A stretch of 64,000 nt of DNA, taken from positions 1 through 64,000 of the forward strand of contig JADGAT010000005.1 in the NCBI GenBank assembly GCA_015231885.1, given 5' to 3'. The notes under the pieces are model-generated. The model was not told where the DNA came from, searched no databases, and saw nothing but the letters and a program-made list of their open reading frames with translations. Positions 34,876 through 43,673 of the stretch are shown here, piece after piece; position 1 is the stretch's first letter, and the number at the start of each line of letters is the position of its first letter. This DNA comes from SAR324 cluster bacterium. Lineage in GTDB: Bacteria; SAR324; NAC60-12. Made by a program: the position numbers and the translations under genes.

Positions 34876-35799
34876 CTATATTTTATTCTTAATGGTTCGA
34901 GGGTCTGCATAGCGATGGTACATGATTTGCCGTGGAAAACGTTCGCCAGCACATCCAATACAAGGGTGCCCGGCCCGGATGCAATTGTTGGTATTGCTGT
35001 TGTATCCAACGGTAAAGCAATTATTTTTAGTGGCCGGTCCCTGGCATCCTAACTTGAATAGGCATCCATCATCTCCAATGAATTCCGCAAAAAAGTTTTC
35101 TTGGTAGTCTGCATGGTAAATGCAGCGCTCATGGACACTCCTCCTAAAAAAATGTTTGGGCATCCGATGGTTGTCCATTTTTGGCAGAGTCCCTTTTTTG
35201 ATATAATGGAGTAGGGTGTAGGTGATATGTTCGGGCTTCATGGGGCAGCTGGGCAAGTTGACAAGAGAAGGTGGAATATTGCGATAATTCATATACTCCT
35301 GGAGTGTCATGGCTCCGGTCAATGTACCTTGCATTTTTGTTACACCGCCATGCACGGCGCAGGTGCCTCCTGCCACATTGACTGTTGCTCTGGTAGCCAG
35401 CTTGTCCACCCAGTCGGTGAGAGGTTTATCACCAATCATGCAGGCATGCGGCAATTTGACTGGAATGGCTCCTTCCAGTACAAAAATGTATTCTTGTTCA
35501 GATTCGAGCAATGTATCGATGACTTGCAGAACCTGATGCCCGGTGGCTGCAGAAAGATCAGGATGAAAAACCATTTTAAAGAACTGAGTGAGCAGCTCCA
35601 TCACAGGAACATCTTCCATGTCCAGAAAAGCTGAGGAGCATCCAGAACAAGAGGTCCCATGAAACCAAAGAACATAAGGCTTGACAGGGGTCTCCTGAGC
35701 CGCCAGTAAATCATCAAAAGAAAGAAAAGTGGATGCTCCTACGGCAATAACTGCCTGATACATTTTTTTGAGCGCTTCTCTTCGAGTGATGTCTTTCAT
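34876..35799 (-). CDS. [NiFe] hydrogenase small subunit, Tat-exported
   Basis: Electron-transfer subunit of about 307 residues. The N-terminus has a twin-arginine motif (ITRREALKK) and hydrophobic stretch, so the enzyme faces the periplasm. Proximal-cluster cysteines are in TSCSGC, GGTCAVHGG and PSCPM. The distal set is HERC-x-x-H, GCLFKLGCQGP and the downstream Cys. In the medial set NNCIRAGHPCIGC, a Cys occupies a place where standard group 1 enzymes have Trp-Pro, suggesting a third [4Fe-4S] rather than [3Fe-4S] cluster (inference). There is no C-terminal membrane anchor. I start at the ATG at 35799 because of AAGGAG seven bases upstream. It lies downstream of, not before, the large-subunit gene. 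Confidence 0.93.
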   Translation of the reverse strand: MKDITRREALKKMYQAVIAVGASTFLSFDDLLAAQETPVKPYVLWFHGTSCSGCSSAFLDMEDVPVMELLTQFFKMVFHPDLSAATGHQVLQVIDTLLESEQEYIFVLEGAIPVKLPHACMIGDKPLTDWVDKLATRATVNVAGGTCAVHGGVTKMQGTLTGAMTLQEYMNYRNIPPSLVNLPSCPMKPEHITYTLLHYIKKGTLPKMDNHRMPKHFFRRSVHERCIYHADYQENFFAEFIGDDGCLFKLGCQGPATKNNCFTVGYNSNTNNCIRAGHPCIGCAGERFPRQIMYHRYADPRTIKNKI

Positions 35800-35810
35800 G
35801 AGTTGTCTCC

Positions 35811-37364
35811 TTAGTGAACAGAGCACGCCAGGCAGGGATCGGTAGAACGAACAATCCGTGCCAATTCAATAGGATGATCCGTGTCGTTGACGTTGGTGCC
35901 AAGGAGCATTTTTTCCACAGGACCTGGTTTTCCTTGAGAATCTCTAGGTGATATATTCCAGGTAGTTGGCACAATGAGTTCATAATTTTGAATATAGCCC
36001 TTACTGTCTGTTTCAATCCAATGGGCCAGTGCGCCTCGGGTGGCTTCTGTCAAACCATAACCCCGAGCATTCCTGGGTGTTTCTCCTTCCACAAAAGCTG
36101 GTTCGTTAGGGCTCAGTTCTTCGATTTGTTCTTTGATGCGTTCCATCGTCTCACTGGCCAGAATGAAGCGGCTCAAATGCCTTCCCATCACCGAAGGGTA
36201 GTCTGCCAAAGTGATGCCCAATTTGCGGTTGAATTGGTCGACTTTCTGCTGAAGCCTGGGGTTGGTTTTGCTGTGATACGTGTTGATCAATCGTGCGACT
36301 GGCCCGACTTCCATGGGTTCTCCATTGTACCTGGGGGCTTTGGCCCAACTGTATTTGCCGTTTGCCTTGTCACGCTCCTGCTCAAAACGATTCGGTGTGA
36401 TGGGCTTCAACTGAGTGGACATTAAAGGCTTAATGCCTGTTGAGGGTAAGTCTTCATAATAAGCATAGGTGTGGTCTTCTGAAATGAGATTCATATCCAG
36501 GGGTTGGTATTTTCCATGGATGGTTGCCCCTCCTGCAAAAGCAAAATGTTCCCCGTGTTTATCAGGAAAATAGGGATAAGACAACAGGTTTCCATAGCCC
36601 TTGCCTTCTTGAAAGTATCCTTTAAATTCTCCAAGCACCCCAAGCAGGTCATTGTAATATTTTTCTGTGATGAACTGTTCTGCCTTACGAAACCAGGTTT
36701 TATACTTTGCAATTTTTCCAAACGTGGGAATGGTTGTCACGCCTCCTGCTTCCAAAGTGACTGGGTGGGGAGCTTTTCCTCCAAAAATTGCCACCATCTT
36801 GTGCAGATCAGCCATTATAGCAAGAGAATCGGCATAGTTTTTGACAGCACTGATATTCAACTCATCATTTTTGCTGTAGTCGGCTTCATATCTTGGAAAA
36901 AAAGGAGTTGCCGGAAAGATTTCACTGCTTTTCAATTCATGAGCAATCCATGTTTTGATTCCCAGCAGAGTTTTGTCTTTCCCCTGGTATTTCAGACAGG
37001 AGGTGATATCAATGAAATCCAGTGAGCAAAGCTGGTAAAAATGTAATAGGTAATCTTGCAGATGGTAAGCTGCTGTGATCAGACTGCGGAGAAGCTGGCC
37101 ATTGGGATTAGGCTTCATCTTCATCGCATTTTCCAAAGCATGAGATGCGGCTTCGGCATGGGCGTACGGACAGATACCGCAGACTCGTTGGGTGACATGC
37201 TGAGCAACCCGGACATCGTATCCAATCAGAGCCTTTTCGATGCCGCGAAACATCTCGGCAGAGGCTCTTGCGTCAACAATAATCCCATTTTCGGCAGAAG
37301 TTCTGATTTTCAAATGACCCTCAATGCGGGTCATTGGATCAATCACAATACGTTTTGTCGCCAT
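35811..37364 (-). CDS. [NiFe] hydrogenase large subunit lacking the C-terminal tail
   Basis: Catalytic subunit of 517 residues holding the Ni-Fe(CN)2CO site. The L1 motif is RVCGICPYAH (C62, C65) and the L2 motif DPCLACSVH (C511, C514). In most [NiFe] enzymes a peptide of about 15 residues after the L2 histidine is cut off by a maturation protease; here the stop codon follows that histidine directly. N-terminal IDPMTRIEGHLKI is typical. The small-subunit gene follows 11 bases after the stop. No hyp maturation genes and no protease gene are in the window. The gene is divergent from the dihaem sensor gene. Confidence 0.95.
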   Translation of the reverse strand: MATKRIVIDPMTRIEGHLKIRTSAENGIIVDARASAEMFRGIEKALIGYDVRVAQHVTQRVCGICPYAHAEAASHALENAMKMKPNPNGQLLRSLITAAYHLQDYLLHFYQLCSLDFIDITSCLKYQGKDKTLLGIKTWIAHELKSSEIFPATPFFPRYEADYSKNDELNISAVKNYADSLAIMADLHKMVAIFGGKAPHPVTLEAGGVTTIPTFGKIAKYKTWFRKAEQFITEKYYNDLLGVLGEFKGYFQEGKGYGNLLSYPYFPDKHGEHFAFAGGATIHGKYQPLDMNLISEDHTYAYYEDLPSTGIKPLMSTQLKPITPNRFEQERDKANGKYSWAKAPRYNGEPMEVGPVARLINTYHSKTNPRLQQKVDQFNRKLGITLADYPSVMGRHLSRFILASETMERIKEQIEELSPNEPAFVEGETPRNARGYGLTEATRGALAHWIETDSKGYIQNYELIVPTTWNISPRDSQGKPGPVEKMLLGTNVNDTDHPIELARIVRSTDPCLACSVH

Positions 37365-37581
37365 GCTCTCTCCCAGTTCCCCCTGGTAAGTAGAAGTTTA
37401 CAGTTTAGCATTTATTTGGTGTTTGGCAACCTCAAATAGAATTATTTTTATTTTCCAAAAAAAACAGAAAAATGTTCATTTTCCTTTCCTTACTGTTCCA
37501 AATGGGGTAGTTCATACAATAAAAGTGCAGGGGGAAATAATTTGCAAAACGGGCCGACATCACACTTTATTTCAGTTTGTC

Positions 37582-39792
37582 ATGTCTGAATCTGTCGTCA
37601 AACAAACCCATTCCATCGTTTTCCGCACATTTGCCTTAGTGGTTGTCAGCGCATTCCTAGTGGCAGTCATTGCAGTCTTTATCTTTCAAACCATTGAAAG
37701 TAAAATCCTGGAAGAAAAAGGCATTGCAACAGGATACAGCATCCTCGATACATTCATCGAACAATCCAAAGATTCCATCGAAAAAGGGCAGCGAAAATCA
37801 TTTCAAATCGTGATGGACAACATTGCTAATATTGCCAATGTTGAGGAAACGGCCTTGTATTCTCACACAGGATTGATGATCTATAAATCGAGAGAAGTGA
37901 CCGTAGGATTTCCTTTTGTCCATGATCCTGAGACTAAAAAATTTTACAATCCCAGTGAAAAAATTTACCAGGAAACCAGAGGACGATATGTGAGGGAGGA
38001 TTGGAGGATTCGTGATCTATCTCAGGGAGAGAGTTGCAAAAAATACATCCGTGAGAGAAACAAACAGGAGTTGCCATGTACAGCTTGCCATTACCATCTG
38101 AATGAGAGCTTGCAGTTTAATGCAGCTGGCAGAGCCCATCAGGTATTTGAGAACCGCGTCGATTTCTTCCAGAGGTTGAAAGTTGAGAAGGATTGTGTGA
38201 TCTGTCATACTCACTGGAATGACCACGAGACTGCAGGATATCTCAGAGTCACTCTCGATAAACAATTCATCCATGAGCAGGAATCCGAGAACCTGGTGGG
38301 GATCGGTTCGATCCTGACAGCAGCATTGATACCCAGCTTCATTATGATCGTTTTTATTTTTCGCAATATGGTGGGGAAGTTGAATCAGAGGGACGAACAC
38401 ATTGGCCAGATTTTAACAAATCTGGAGGAGGCCAATGTCGAACTGGCCGAGGCTAATCAACTCAAAGAAGAATATAATAAAATCCTGGAGCAAAAAGTAT
38501 CAGAACGGACCCATGAATTGAAAGTGGAGAAGCAATACACAGAACAACAGCTTTTTGAATTACAGGCCAGTTACAACAAGCTGGAAGATCTGGACAATCT
38601 CAAGGAACGATTCCTGGAGCAGATGAATTCCTTGAGCCAGACCCATTTTCCTTATTTGCGGGAAAAGCTGGAAACATTGCTGGATCACCCTGCTGATGAT
38701 CCCCAAAAACTGATCTCACAGGCAGTCCGGGAAATGCACACGATTGATGAAACACTGGTGCCGTTCCAATCCTTGTATTTGTCAGAGCAGGCCATTCAAA
38801 GTAAAAATGTACTGTTGGCAGATACCGAAAAGAAACAGCAGATTATTGCTAAAATGGCCCTGGGAGGCACTGGGGTGGAGCTTGATATTGCTTCAAGCCT
38901 GGAAGAGGGTCTGCAGCTTCTCGAAGAAAAAGTGTATGACATCATCTGCACCAATGCAGAAATGATTGAGTTGAGTGAAAGAGCTGTTGAGCAATACCCT
39001 GAAATCAAATCGGTTTTCATGACTTCAGATGATGCGTCAACCTACCTGGCAACACTGCAGCAGTATCCGTTTTTGTCCAATATTGTTTCACGGATTGATG
39101 AAGACCGAACCTTCACCTTGAAAAATATCACCACCACGATTCGTAAGTTGATCACCAACGATTATTTTGGATTGGAAAAATATTTGAACTGGGGTGTGGA
39201 AGTCCATGAAATCCCTGTGACCGGCAGCAAAACCCGTTCAGATTTAGTAGATCAAATGGAAGAGGATTTCCAGAAGCTTGGAGTGAGGAAGCAGATCATT
39301 AATAAATGTTCGGCAGTTGCAGAGGAACTGATGATGAATGCCATTTATGATGCTCCTATTGATGCTGAAGGAAATTCGCTGTATAACCATTTGCCCAGAA
39401 CCACGGAAGTGGTGTTGAATGCAGAAGAGCAAGGGGTTTTTCGTTATGCCTGTGACGGTCTGTTGGTGGCTATTTCGGTCAAAGATCCGTTTGGTGCGTT
39501 TGGGCGGGATACCATCCTCCATTATCTGGAAAGCTGCTATAAAGGGAGATCCGGATCATTGCAAGAGGGCAAAGGAGGAGCAGGCAGGGGACTTTTTTAT
39601 ATTATGGAAACAGCAGATCTGATGGTATTCAATATCAAACCTAAAATACAAACAGAAGTGATTGCCATTTTTAATATAGACCCCAACAAGCCAAAGCGCA
39701 CCAAAGGCACTTCTTTCCATTATTTTTATCAAGAGAAACAGAAAGCGTCTCCTTCGTTTCAAGCAGACAATACATTCTCTACTGATTTGTAA
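37582..39792 (+). CDS. Dihaem membrane sensor with GHKL (anti-sigma-type) ATPase output
   Basis: A signalling protein of about 736 residues. One membrane helix (FALVVVSAFLVAVIAVFIF) and a second (about residues 235-258) bracket a periplasmic domain with two haem c motifs, CTACH at 166-170 and CVICH at 205-209. In the cytoplasm a coiled coil (about 275-340) leads to a receiver-like segment without a clear phosphoacceptor, then a GHKL ATPase domain: N-box AEELMMNA, G1 DPFGAFG, G2 GKGGAGRGLFYI. I see no clear H-box, so the output resembles RsbW/SpoIIAB serine kinases rather than a histidine kinase. I start at the ATG at 37582; the frame is open to 37423 but that leader is not protein-like. The last codons lie antisense to an ald remnant. 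Confidence 0.82.
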   Translation: MSESVVKQTHSIVFRTFALVVVSAFLVAVIAVFIFQTIESKILEEKGIATGYSILDTFIEQSKDSIEKGQRKSFQIVMDNIANIANVEETALYSHTGLMIYKSREVTVGFPFVHDPETKKFYNPSEKIYQETRGRYVREDWRIRDLSQGESCKKYIRERNKQELPCTACHYHLNESLQFNAAGRAHQVFENRVDFFQRLKVEKDCVICHTHWNDHETAGYLRVTLDKQFIHEQESENLVGIGSILTAALIPSFIMIVFIFRNMVGKLNQRDEHIGQILTNLEEANVELAEANQLKEEYNKILEQKVSERTHELKVEKQYTEQQLFELQASYNKLEDLDNLKERFLEQMNSLSQTHFPYLREKLETLLDHPADDPQKLISQAVREMHTIDETLVPFQSLYLSEQAIQSKNVLLADTEKKQQIIAKMALGGTGVELDIASSLEEGLQLLEEKVYDIICTNAEMIELSERAVEQYPEIKSVFMTSDDASTYLATLQQYPFLSNIVSRIDEDRTFTLKNITTTIRKLITNDYFGLEKYLNWGVEVHEIPVTGSKTRSDLVDQMEEDFQKLGVRKQIINKCSAVAEELMMNAIYDAPIDAEGNSLYNHLPRTTEVVLNAEEQGVFRYACDGLLVAISVKDPFGAFGRDTILHYLESCYKGRSGSLQEGKGGAGRGLFYIMETADLMVFNIKPKIQTEVIAIFNIDPNKPKRTKGTSFHYFYQEKQKASPSFQADNTFSTDL

Positions 39793-39905
39793 TCGTATCC
39801 CAGGTCGTTTGCGACTGCTTCATGAGTGATCTCACCGCGATGGACATGCAGTCCGTTTCGGAGGTGTTCACTGTCCAGTAACGTCTGACGAGTTGTACTT
39901 ATCTG
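39759..39905 (-). pseudogene. 3' remnant of an alanine dehydrogenase gene
   Basis: Read on the minus strand, 48 codons end in TGA and encode a sequence containing LRNGLHVHRGEITHEAVAND and LGYDYKSVENVLSA, which matches the C-terminal end of alanine dehydrogenases (the LxxGLNVYKGKVTHEAVAEALG region). Two in-frame stops precede it and there is no start or catalytic part, so only the tail remains. It overlaps the last 11 codons and stop of the haem sensor gene in the opposite sense, which suggests that a rearrangement fused the sensor's end to this remnant. Confidence 0.6.
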
Positions 39906-39929
39906 TCACCCTCATAGGCATATATTTTC

Positions 39930-41339
39930 TTATTTACGAGTCATTTTTTGTTTGATGGCATTCACTTCAGCTGCTTCAAGTCCCGGGATGGTCTCGGTTT
40001 CTGTAAGGCCCAGTGCTTTTTCCTGTGCTTTGCGCCATTGAGCGAGGCGGTCTTTGATCACTTTTTCATGACCTTCTGAGGAAGGTGCATAAAAATAGGT
40101 TCCCAACAGTGAATCTGGCAGATATTGTTGTCCAGTGTGATGGCCTGCTTCGTTATGGGGATAGAGGTAGCCTTCTCCATGCCCCAGCGGTTTTTCGTCA
40201 CGACTCGGGTCTTTCAGATGGTCAGGCACTTCCACCTTGCCGTCTTTTTCGATTTTGGAATAGGCAGAAAAATAGGCCCCCGCACTGTTGGATTTTGGTG
40301 CTGTTGCCAGGTACAGTGTGGCCTCCACAATCGAATAAATCCCTTCGGGCAACCCTATGTATTCAAAGCTTTGTGCGGCTGCATTGGCAACAACCAGCCC
40401 CATAGGAGATGCCAGCCCCACATCTTCTCCTGCCAAAATGAGCAGTCGGCGTAAAATAAAGCGAGGACTTTCTCCGGCATACAGCATCTTGGCCAGCCAG
40501 TACAACGCAGCGTCCGGGTCGGAGCCGCGAATGGATTTAATGAAAGCACTGATGGTGTCGTAATGGGCATCGCCATCCTTGTCATAAAGAACGGCTCGCT
40601 GCTGAATGGACTCCTGGGCTACTTCAAGGTTGAGCCGCAGAATGCCTTCTTCATTTGATGCAGTGGATTCGATAGCCAACTCCAAAGCATTTAAGGCGTT
40701 GCGTGCATCGCCGCCTGCTACATTGACCAAATGCGCCAATGCTTTGGGATCGGCCTGGACTTCTCGTTTTCCATAGCCTCGCTCTGTATCAGTCAATGCA
40801 CTTTTTAAAATTGCCTGGATGTCTTCATTTTCCAAAGCCTTGAGTTGAAAAATCCGTGAACGGGACACCAGGGCAGAGTTGACTTCAAAATAAGGGTTTT
40901 CGGTAGTAGCGCCAATCAAGGTGATGGTTCCATCTTCTACATGAGGAAGCAAGGCATCCTGCTGTGCTTTGTTCCAGCGATGTACTTCATCGACAAACAA
41001 AATAGTTTGCTTTTGATACAGCCTGTTTCGCTCTTTGGCTTCTTTAATCAACTGCCGTAATTCGGCAGTTCCGGAGAGCACCGCACTGATCATCTGAAAA
41101 TGAGAGAGGGTCGAATTGGCGACAATCTGGGCCAAGGTCGTCTTTCCTGTTCCAGGAGGTCCCCAGAGGAGGATTGAGGAAAAAAGGCGGTCTGCTTCAA
41201 TGACACGTCGTAATAAGCATCCAGGGCCGATAATGTGCTCCTGCCCAATAAACTGGTCCAGGGTTCGTGGGCGCATGCGTGCGGCCAGTGGTGCTTCATG
41301 TGTGAAATGCTGATTGACGGCATGGTCAAAAAGATCCAT
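39930..41339 (-). CDS. rarA: Replication-associated recombination protein RarA (MgsA)
   Basis: AAA+ ATPase of 469 residues acting at stalled replication forks. It starts with the family hallmark PLAARMRPRTLDQFIGQEHIIGPG, then Walker A LLWGPPGTGKTTLA, Walker B ILFVDEVHRWNKAQQDALLP, sensor 1 IGATTENPYFE and the sensor 2 region. The C-terminal tetramerisation part includes ALYWLAKMLYAGE. Its ATG directly abuts the stop of the hydrolase gene before it (TAAATG), so the two are coupled. Confidence 0.96.
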   Translation of the reverse strand: MDLFDHAVNQHFTHEAPLAARMRPRTLDQFIGQEHIIGPGCLLRRVIEADRLFSSILLWGPPGTGKTTLAQIVANSTLSHFQMISAVLSGTAELRQLIKEAKERNRLYQKQTILFVDEVHRWNKAQQDALLPHVEDGTITLIGATTENPYFEVNSALVSRSRIFQLKALENEDIQAILKSALTDTERGYGKREVQADPKALAHLVNVAGGDARNALNALELAIESTASNEEGILRLNLEVAQESIQQRAVLYDKDGDAHYDTISAFIKSIRGSDPDAALYWLAKMLYAGESPRFILRRLLILAGEDVGLASPMGLVVANAAAQSFEYIGLPEGIYSIVEATLYLATAPKSNSAGAYFSAYSKIEKDGKVEVPDHLKDPSRDEKPLGHGEGYLYPHNEAGHHTGQQYLPDSLLGTYFYAPSSEGHEKVIKDRLAQWRKAQEKALGLTETETIPGLEAAEVNAIKQKMTRK

Positions 41340-42725
41340 TTAAAGAGAACTCCCTGGATTTCTGTGGATGTAACGGCCAGCTCCTCTTTCAACGTTCAGG
41401 TTCCCTTCGTCCCATTGGACTTTCCCATTGACAATGACCCAAGTGGGAGCACCTTTGGTCTGAAACCCTTCAAAAATACTGGTATCGCAGCGATGATGAC
41501 AGGTTTTCGCAGAGATGGTATTCTCTGTGTCAGGATTCCAAATGACCAGGTCAGCATCAGCACCAGCACAGATGGTTCCTTTTTGAGGGTACATGCCAAA
41601 TAGCTGCGCAGGGCGGGTGGAATTGACTTCAACAAACTGTTTTAAGGTGAGTTTTTGTTCCAAGACGCCATAGGTATACATCAATGCCAGTCGGTTTTCG
41701 ATGCCTGCAGCCCCATTCGGAATGTTGCGAAAATCATCCTTTCCCATGTCTTTCTGACCATGCAACTGAAAAGGACAATGGTCGGTAGCGACTGTTTGGA
41801 TCTGTCCCGCTTTCAAGGCTTCCCAAAGGGACTTTTGGTGTCCCTTCGGACGAATGGGGGGACTCATGACATAGGCGGCACTCTGGAAACCAGGTTTGTC
41901 GTAGACGCTGTCGTCCAGTAATAGATACTGGGGGCAGGTTTCTCCAAAGACCGTTTGCCCGGCAGCCCGTGCTTTTATAATGGTTTCTACAGCTTCCCGA
42001 CATGTGACGTGAACAATATAAAGTGGCACTCCAACGGTTCGAGCAAAGGTGATGGCTTTGTGGGTGCCTTCTTCTTCGATAAATGAGGGCCGGGATTGGG
42101 CATGGTATTGAGGATCTGTTTTTCCGACATCAATCAGCTGCTTCTGTAATTCTGGAATGAGATCTCCATTTTCACAATGGGAGGTGACCAGAGCGCCCAG
42201 TTTTTTAGCAGTTTTCATCACCTCAATCAGTGCCTGGTCCTCAATACCGATGGTTTCTTTGTAGGCCAGAAATGTTTTGAAAGACGGGATTCCCTCATTG
42301 ATCACACACTGTTCCATTTCCTGGGCTGTGTGCGGGTCAAATCCAATGACAGCCATATGGAACGCGTAATCAGAGACTGCTTTTCTGGCAGCATCTTTGC
42401 GTTCATGCAAAGCCCCCAATAAGGATTGGCCTCGGTTTGGAGTAACAAAATCAATAATAGAGGTGGTCCCTCCTGCAATTCCGGCAGCAGTGCCTGTTTC
42501 AAAATCATCTGCAGAAACAGTATCCATCACGGGCAATTCCAAATGCACATGAGCATCAATCGCACCTGGAAAAACATAATGTCCCTGCGCATCGATCTGC
42601 CTGTCGGCAGAAAAGTCCAAATCCTTTCCAATGGCTTGGATTAATCCATTTTCAATGTAAATATCGGCATTCAATTGATCAATGGCCGTGACAATGTCAC
42701 CATTTTTAATGAGTAAGGATTCCAT
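41340..42725 (-). CDS. Dihydropyrimidinase/hydantoinase-like amidohydrolase
   Basis: Zinc amidohydrolase of 461 residues hydrolysing cyclic amides. The metal motif is GAIDAHVHLELP, the carbamylated lysine lies in SFKTFLAYK, further ligands are in SHCENGD, IVHVTCREA and the catalytic aspartate in VATDHCPF. These match the dihydropyrimidinase/D-hydantoinase branch rather than dihydroorotase, though allantoinase cannot be excluded. It is coupled to rarA without a shared pathway. Confidence 0.88.
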   Translation of the reverse strand: MESLLIKNGDIVTAIDQLNADIYIENGLIQAIGKDLDFSADRQIDAQGHYVFPGAIDAHVHLELPVMDTVSADDFETGTAAGIAGGTTSIIDFVTPNRGQSLLGALHERKDAARKAVSDYAFHMAVIGFDPHTAQEMEQCVINEGIPSFKTFLAYKETIGIEDQALIEVMKTAKKLGALVTSHCENGDLIPELQKQLIDVGKTDPQYHAQSRPSFIEEEGTHKAITFARTVGVPLYIVHVTCREAVETIIKARAAGQTVFGETCPQYLLLDDSVYDKPGFQSAAYVMSPPIRPKGHQKSLWEALKAGQIQTVATDHCPFQLHGQKDMGKDDFRNIPNGAAGIENRLALMYTYGVLEQKLTLKQFVEVNSTRPAQLFGMYPQKGTICAGADADLVIWNPDTENTISAKTCHHRCDTSIFEGFQTKGAPTWVIVNGKVQWDEGNLNVERGAGRYIHRNPGSSL

Positions 42726-42815
42726 ATCAACAAACCTCTTTCAATAACTATGGAACAGGAAAGAAAAAAATAACCATGGCCTTTTGGTCGTTGCCTCCGA
42801 ATACAACATCAAAAA

Positions 42816-42977
42816 TTAGGAATGCTCAAACAATTATTTAGCAAATCTACTTGTCTTTTCAACGATCTTCTGCGTTGCTTTACCGGTTGTATAGCAGGCT
42901 ATGCGCCCGATAAAACGCCTTGAATCTCGATGAAAATCCTGCGTAACTTTCGCATGTTATTATTTTCGCTTTCCTAA
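42816..42977. repeat. Interspersed repeat, family B copy 2
   Basis: A 162-bp element with strong identity to 22974-23136. Left end TTAGGAATGCTCAAACAATT, right end TTTTCGCTTTCCTAAG; the ends are imperfect inverted repeats of about 20 bp. The central CATAGC-AG-GCTATG palindrome is kept. Its right end contains the stop codon of the nitrobindin-like gene (42974-42976). Confidence 0.75.
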
Positions 42978-43543
42978 GCATGCAATGTTAACTCATTCTT
43001 GTCGGTATGTTCGAAGATTTTTCCATATATTTCAAGCGTTGTTGTTTCTGAATAGGAAAGTTTATTACCACTGATGGTAATATTATGCTGGAACTCGATT
43101 GTACGGGCATTGTCACGCATAAAAGGAGATTGAAGGATTCCCCAATCAGAATCTCCAAGTTTTGCTGTAACATTTAGAGAGACTACACCACTTGGATCAT
43201 TTTCAGGAATATATTTGGATCCAGCAAGAAGGCAAACGCCTCTGGGGATCACTAATGAATGCATCACTACTTTTTCTTGAGCATCCCACATCCAATAACC
43301 TGTTTCGTCATGAAAAATCTCATCATCTTTTTTTCGGCTCACAACTTGATGATAGCGCACCACGGCCAATATCTGAGTTTCGGCATTTTTTGCATTGCCC
43401 GCTGCTTCAAAAACAATTGTTTCATAAAAAGGGTTCTCTTCTGAACCATCAGGCTCGGGTGCTATATCCAATCCGTTGTTTCCTGTCCATTTTCCAATTA
43501 AACCAGACAAAGGTCCATAATTTATATCGGTTTTTTTTGTCAT
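42974..43543 (-). CDS. Nitrobindin-like haem-binding beta-barrel protein
   Basis: A 189-residue soluble protein. The opening LIGKWTGNNGLDIAPEPDG matches the start of the nitrobindin/THAP4-type ten-strand barrel, which binds ferric haem and isomerises peroxynitrite. GYWMWDAQEKVVMHSLVIPRG and the C-terminal THR/SER-rich strands fit. I infer haem binding by family likeness; the axial His cannot be set with certainty. The stop is provided by a family B repeat, so the C-terminal end may have been shaped by its insertion. Confidence 0.72.
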   Translation of the reverse strand: MTKKTDINYGPLSGLIGKWTGNNGLDIAPEPDGSEENPFYETIVFEAAGNAKNAETQILAVVRYHQVVSRKKDDEIFHDETGYWMWDAQEKVVMHSLVIPRGVCLLAGSKYIPENDPSGVVSLNVTAKLGDSDWGILQSPFMRDNARTIEFQHNITISGNKLSYSETTTLEIYGKIFEHTDKNELTLHA

Positions 43544-43673
43544 ACTTCACCTTCTCAAATCAATGACTTTTCATCATTTTTACACAACTAATCCAACCCT
43601 TTCAGCCTAGCACAACGATGCTGATGAAGGAATGAAAAAATAGATCATTTTCTCTTAAAAACGCAGAACTCTA

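Noticed and set aside
35811-35826. Long form of the hydrogenase small subunit starting at 35826
   Set aside because: It would overlap the large-subunit stop, and the ATG at 35799 has a strong ribosome site and a normal Tat signal.
37530-37545. Sigma54-like GG-N10-GC before the haem sensor gene
   Set aside because: Only the bare GG/GC spacing fits; the TGGCAC and TTGCW context is missing.
37423-37581. N-terminal extension of the haem sensor
   Set aside because: The 53 residues before the ATG at 37582 are not protein-like, and the membrane signal anchor follows directly after the later ATG.
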